DNA from: Alphaproteobacteria bacterium
GTDB taxonomy: Bacteria; Pseudomonadota; Alphaproteobacteria; Sphingomonadales; Sphingomonadaceae
DNA: 7,321 nt
Reading direction: 5' to 3'
Assembly: GCA_028293005.1 (NCBI GenBank)
Contig: JAQGLH010000375.1
Location: 1 to 7,321, forward strand
A program made the translations under genes and the position numbers. The notes below the pieces were generated by a model. The model searched no databases. It was given only the letters and a program-made list of their open reading frames with translations, and was not told the DNA's origin. Positions 4,656-7,321 of the stretch are shown here, piece after piece. Position 1 is the stretch's first letter. Every line of letters begins with the position of its first letter.

Positions 4656-5723
4656 TCAAGGTTCGGGAGGCGTGACGCCCTGATCCTCGCGGGACTTCTG
4701 CTCGAGCGCAGTCTTGATCATCGCGACGATGGGATCCGCGAGCATCAGCCCCATCAGCCCGAACAACGCGCCGAACAACAATTGCGCGCCGAGCACGAGC
4801 GCCGGCGCGAGATCGACCGTCTTGCGCGCGACATAGGGGACGATCAGATAGCCGTCGACGGTCTGGACGACCAGATAGACGCCGATCCCCCACAGGCCGG
4901 CCTCGGTGCTCAGGCTGAAGCCGACCAGCACGATCAGCACGCCCGAGATGATCGACCCGATATTGGGAATGAACGCGAGCAGCCCGGTCAACAAGCCGAG
5001 CAGCAACGCCATCGGCACGCCGCCGATCCACAGCAGGATCCAGGTGCCGATCCCTTCGACCGCCATGCCGGTCAACCGCCCCATCATCAGCCGCCGCAGG
5101 GTATGGCCCATGCGCTCGCTGGTGCGATAGAAACCGTCGCGGCTCCTCAGCGGCAATATCCAGGCCACCCCACGTTCGTAATTGCGCGGCTCGAGCGCGA
5201 TGAAGATTCCGATCACGAGGATCATGATCATGCTGGTGAACGCACCGATCGCGGTGCCGACCGCCGAGGTCAGGCGTCCCAGCGTCCCCATCAGTTGCTG
5301 GCTGATCTGCTGAATCTCGACGGGCCCCTTCACCAGCCCGAGCCCGTTGGCCCAGGCGAGGATGTTGTTGACCTGGATCGAGAGCACGCGCTGCAGGGTT
5401 TCGGCCTGCGCCACGATCTCGAGACCGGCGTAAATCATGATCGCGGCGATGAAACCGAAGCCGAGCAAGGTGACGATCGCCAGCCGCAGGCCGCGGCCGA
5501 TCGGCAGCACCCGCCCGAGCAGCCGGGTTCCGCCGTCGAGGATCGAGGCGAAGACGATGCCGGCGAAGATCAGCAGCAAAGGCTGAGCGAGATAGAGGAT
5601 TGCGGCGACCGCGACGACGAGCCCGATCCAGATTGTGGCGCGCTTCACCTCCTCGCGGACGAAGGGATCGCGCATTTCGGCCGGACCGGGTCGTTCGACG
5701 TGGTCCGCGACCGGCTCGCTCAT
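4656..5723 (-). CDS. AI-2E family transporter (PerM/YdiK-type membrane protein)
   Basis: 355 residues. It is a polytopic inner-membrane protein of the AI-2E transporter family, whose members include exporters of autoinducer-2 and sodium/proton antiporters; the substrate cannot be told from sequence. The expected layout is visible: two hydrophobic segments at about 31-63, one at about 80-102, a hydrophilic insert at about 103-155, one at about 160-178, and a hydrophobic C-terminal half. That half contains the family motif FIPNIGSIISG (251-261) and DGYLIVPYVARKTVDLAPALVL-type sequence at about 290-311. The ATG at 5723 overlaps the lepB stop by 4 bp (ATGA), with no Shine-Dalgarno, which suggests translational coupling. 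It is the last gene of the minus-strand operon. Confidence 0.9.
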   Translation of the reverse strand: MSEPVADHVERPGPAEMRDPFVREEVKRATIWIGLVVAVAAILYLAQPLLLIFAGIVFASILDGGTRLLGRVLPIGRGLRLAIVTLLGFGFIAAIMIYAGLEIVAQAETLQRVLSIQVNNILAWANGLGLVKGPVEIQQISQQLMGTLGRLTSAVGTAIGAFTSMIMILVIGIFIALEPRNYERGVAWILPLRSRDGFYRTSERMGHTLRRLMMGRLTGMAVEGIGTWILLWIGGVPMALLLGLLTGLLAFIPNIGSIISGVLIVLVGFSLSTEAGLWGIGVYLVVQTVDGYLIVPYVARKTVDLAPALVLGAQLLFGALFGLMGLMLADPIVAMIKTALEQKSREDQGVTPPEP

Positions 5724-6589
5724 TTGGCGGCGGCTTCGCTGGGATGGAGCGACGACCCCGCCCGTCCGCCGCGCAGCGCGCTGAACCAGCTCAGCGGGTT
5801 GAGCAGGTGCGTGGTTCCGTCGAGCGAGAAAGTGATGAATTCGGCGCGCCCGCCGATATTCTCATAAGGAACGGGGCCGCCGAGCCCCTCATTCTCGGAC
5901 GGCACCCGGCTGTCGGCCGATTTGTCGCGATTGTCGCCCATCAGGAAGACATGGTGGGGCGGGACCACGAGCTTTGCGAAATCGTCGACCTGCGCATGGG
6001 GGGTCATGTCGATCGTGTCATAGAAGCGGCCGTTGGGCAGGGTCTCGCGAAACACCGGCAGGCGACAATAGGATCTGCCGTCGCGCGCCCTGACCCTGAA
6101 ATCGCCATATTCATCGGGTTGGCAAGGGACGTTGTCGTCGATCGGGATCATCGTCGCGGGGCGCTTCTCGCGCTTGACCGGAACGTCGTTGATGAACAGC
6201 TGGCCGCTGATCATCTCGAGCCGGTCGCCCGGCAGGCCGATCACCCGCTTGATATAGTCCGAGGTCTGTCCCGGCGGGGTGACGATGACGATATCGCCGC
6301 GCTCGGGCAGCGAGCCGAGCAGACGGCCCTTGAGCGGCGGGAGGATGTGGAACGAAGGCGAGACCCAGGACCAGCCGTAGGGAAACTTGCTCACCACCAG
6401 GCGGTCGCCCTTGAGCAGCACCGGCATCATCGATTCGGACGGGATGTAGAAGGGCTTGGCGATGAAGCTGTGGAAGGCGAGCACCGCCAGCAGCAGCCAG
6501 AGGATCGCCTTGGCCTCGGCCCACCAATCGGTGCCGTGCTTGGCCTTGCTTTCATCCGGCGCCTGGACGGCCGGTTCGCTGGCGCTCAC
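5720..6589 (-). CDS. lepB: Signal peptidase I
   Basis: 289 residues. This inner-membrane serine protease removes signal peptides from exported preproteins. One membrane anchor lies at about 28-44 (AILWLLLAVLAFHSFIA), followed directly by PFYIPSESMMP with nucleophile Ser53. The general base Lys114 is in DYIKRVIGLPGDR, and the conserved MGDNRDKSADSR box is at 217-228. Cys156 and Cys175 could form a periplasmic disulfide. The start is GTG at 6589, chosen because GAGGAG (6596-6601) sits six bases upstream and the acpS stop is one base away. The downstream permease start overlaps its stop. Co-expression with acpS and pdxJ is expected. Confidence 0.97.
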   Translation of the reverse strand: MSASEPAVQAPDESKAKHGTDWWAEAKAILWLLLAVLAFHSFIAKPFYIPSESMMPVLLKGDRLVVSKFPYGWSWVSPSFHILPPLKGRLLGSLPERGDIVIVTPPGQTSDYIKRVIGLPGDRLEMISGQLFINDVPVKREKRPATMIPIDDNVPCQPDEYGDFRVRARDGRSYCRLPVFRETLPNGRFYDTIDMTPHAQVDDFAKLVVPPHHVFLMGDNRDKSADSRVPSENEGLGGPVPYENIGGRAEFITFSLDGTTHLLNPLSWFSALRGGRAGSSLHPSEAAAK

Positions 6590-6590
6590 C

Positions 6591-7001
6591 TCATGCTCCT
6601 CGTAGCGGGATGGCGGTGATGATCACGAACGCCTGCGCGAACGGATGATCGTCGGTCATCGTCAAATGCACTTCTGCCGCGTGGCCTTCGGGCGTCATCT
6701 CGTCAAGCCTCTGTTTCGCGCCTCCGCTCAGCGTGAAGGTCGGCGCTCCCGACGCTTGATTGATCACGCCTATATCCTTCATGAACACGCCGCGCCTGAA
6801 GCCGGTGCCGACCGCCTTGGAGAAGGCCTCCTTGGCCGCGAAACGCTTGGCGTAGGTGCCGGCGCGGGTGAACGGCCGCGACTCCGCCTTGGCGCGCTCG
6901 GCCTCGGTGAACACCCGCCGAACGAACCGCTCGCCGAACCGGTCGAGCGAGTTCTGGATGCGCTCGATGTTGCACAGGTCGGAGCCGATGCCGACGATCA
7001 T
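6591..7001 (-). CDS. acpS: Holo-[acyl-carrier-protein] synthase
   Basis: 136 residues, normal length. The enzyme transfers 4'-phosphopantetheine from coenzyme A to apo-acyl carrier protein, switching on fatty acid synthesis. The start [15 protein letters not shown] carries the metal-binding Asp8. The [10 protein letters not shown] motif carries the second metal ligand, Glu58. The ATG at 7001 overlaps the pdxJ stop by 4 bp (ATGA) and has GAGG (7006-7009) four bases upstream inside pdxJ. The lepB GTG lies one base after its stop. Confidence 0.97.
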   Translation of the reverse strand: MIVGIGSDLCNIERIQNSLDRFGERFVRRVFTEAERAKAESRPFTRAGTYAKRFAAKEAFSKAVGTGFRRGVFMKDIGVINQASGAPTFTLSGGAKQRLDEMTPEGHAAEVHLTMTDDHPFAQAFVIITAIPLRGA

Positions 7002-7321
7002 CGCGCCTCGTCCATCAGTTCGCGCATGCGGCGGACGCTGGCGTCGAGGCCGGTGAAAATCGCTTCGCCGATCAAGACATGTCCGATGTTCAGCTCCGCG
7101 ATCTGCGGGATGGCGGCGATCGGCAGCACGTTATCGAACGTCAGCCCGTGCCCGGCATGCGGCTCGATCCCGTTCTTGACCGCCAGCGCGGCGGCGTCGG
7201 CGATTCGGCGCAGTTCGGCGGCCTGCTCCTCGCCCGACAGCGCGCAATAGCGCCCGGTATGCAGCTCGACGACCGGCGCACCCAGGCTCAATGCCGCCTC
7301 GATCTGGCGCGGGTCGGGTTC
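6998..7321 (-). CDS. pdxJ: Pyridoxine 5'-phosphate synthase, C-terminal part (5' end outside window)
   Basis: The frame is open to the window edge and gives 107 residues. PdxJ condenses 1-deoxy-D-xylulose 5-phosphate with 3-amino-2-oxopropyl phosphate to make pyridoxine 5'-phosphate, the last step of the DXP-dependent vitamin B6 route. Family segments visible in order are [28 protein letters not shown] and [19 protein letters not shown], which belong to the later strands of the TIM barrel and its phosphate-binding region. The residues before the TTG at 7291 ([11 protein letters not shown]) also fit the family, so that codon is not the start. It is followed by acpS with a 4-bp overlap, the common pdxJ-acpS arrangement. 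Confidence 0.96.
   Translation of the reverse strand, partial: EPDPRQIEAALSLGAPVVELHTGRYCALSGEEQAAELRRIADAAALAVKNGIEPHAGHGLTFDNVLPIAAIPQIAELNIGHVLIGEAIFTGLDASVRRMRELMDEAR

Noticed and set aside
4782..5867. Long plus-strand open frame (361 codons) opposite the permease and lepB
   Set aside because: It is Asp/Gln/His/Arg-rich with no domain, lies antisense to two well-supported genes, and is expected from codon bias in GC-rich DNA.
5600..6619. Plus-strand open frame of 339 codons opposite lepB
   Set aside because: It is antisense to signal peptidase I, whose catalytic motifs are all intact; composition is shadow-like and no family is recognised.

Overview
The window is a GC-rich chromosomal segment of an alphaproteobacterium, most probably a sphingomonad. 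This assignment is inferred from gene content: a class I (archaeal-type) lysyl-tRNA synthetase, a long RcnB-family protein, an rpsU-FKBP pair, the pdxJ-acpS-lepB cluster, and an intergenic repeat with ATTCCTCCCC ends of a kind I recall from sphingomonad genomes. No database was searched.

Layout. Bases 1-720 (+) hold the C-terminal part of class I LysRS (lysK). It converges on a secreted, low-complexity RcnB-family protein (795-1688, -), and the two share a bidirectional terminator-like hairpin. Upstream of the RcnB gene lies a ferredoxin-type [2Fe-2S] subunit of a molybdenum hydroxylase, IorA-like (1820-2389, -). No catalytic large subunit is in the window. A 124-bp foldback repeat (2441-2564) separates it from a SleB-type cell wall hydrolase (2573-3517, -). 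After a divergent intergenic region come rpsU (3774-3980, +) and a membrane-anchored FKBP-type prolyl isomerase (4053-4616, +), which may be co-transcribed. The remainder is a tightly packed minus-strand operon: pdxJ (partial) - acpS - lepB - AI-2E/PerM-family permease. Its genes overlap by 4 bp (pdxJ/acpS, lepB/permease) or are separated by 1 bp (acpS/lepB).

How the genes work together. Much of the window is housekeeping: tRNA charging, ribosome assembly, vitamin B6 and acyl carrier protein maturation, and signal peptide cleavage. Several products act at the envelope: SleB hydrolase, RcnB-like protein, FKBP, signal peptidase and permease. I do not see a defence system, CRISPR array, prophage, tRNA or rRNA gene. 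Nothing here convincingly amounts to a new biological system. The most unusual items are the foldback repeat, the [2Fe-2S] subunit without its partner, a possible RNA hairpin over the RcnB ribosome binding site, and an AI-2E permease in the position after lepB where rnc often sits.
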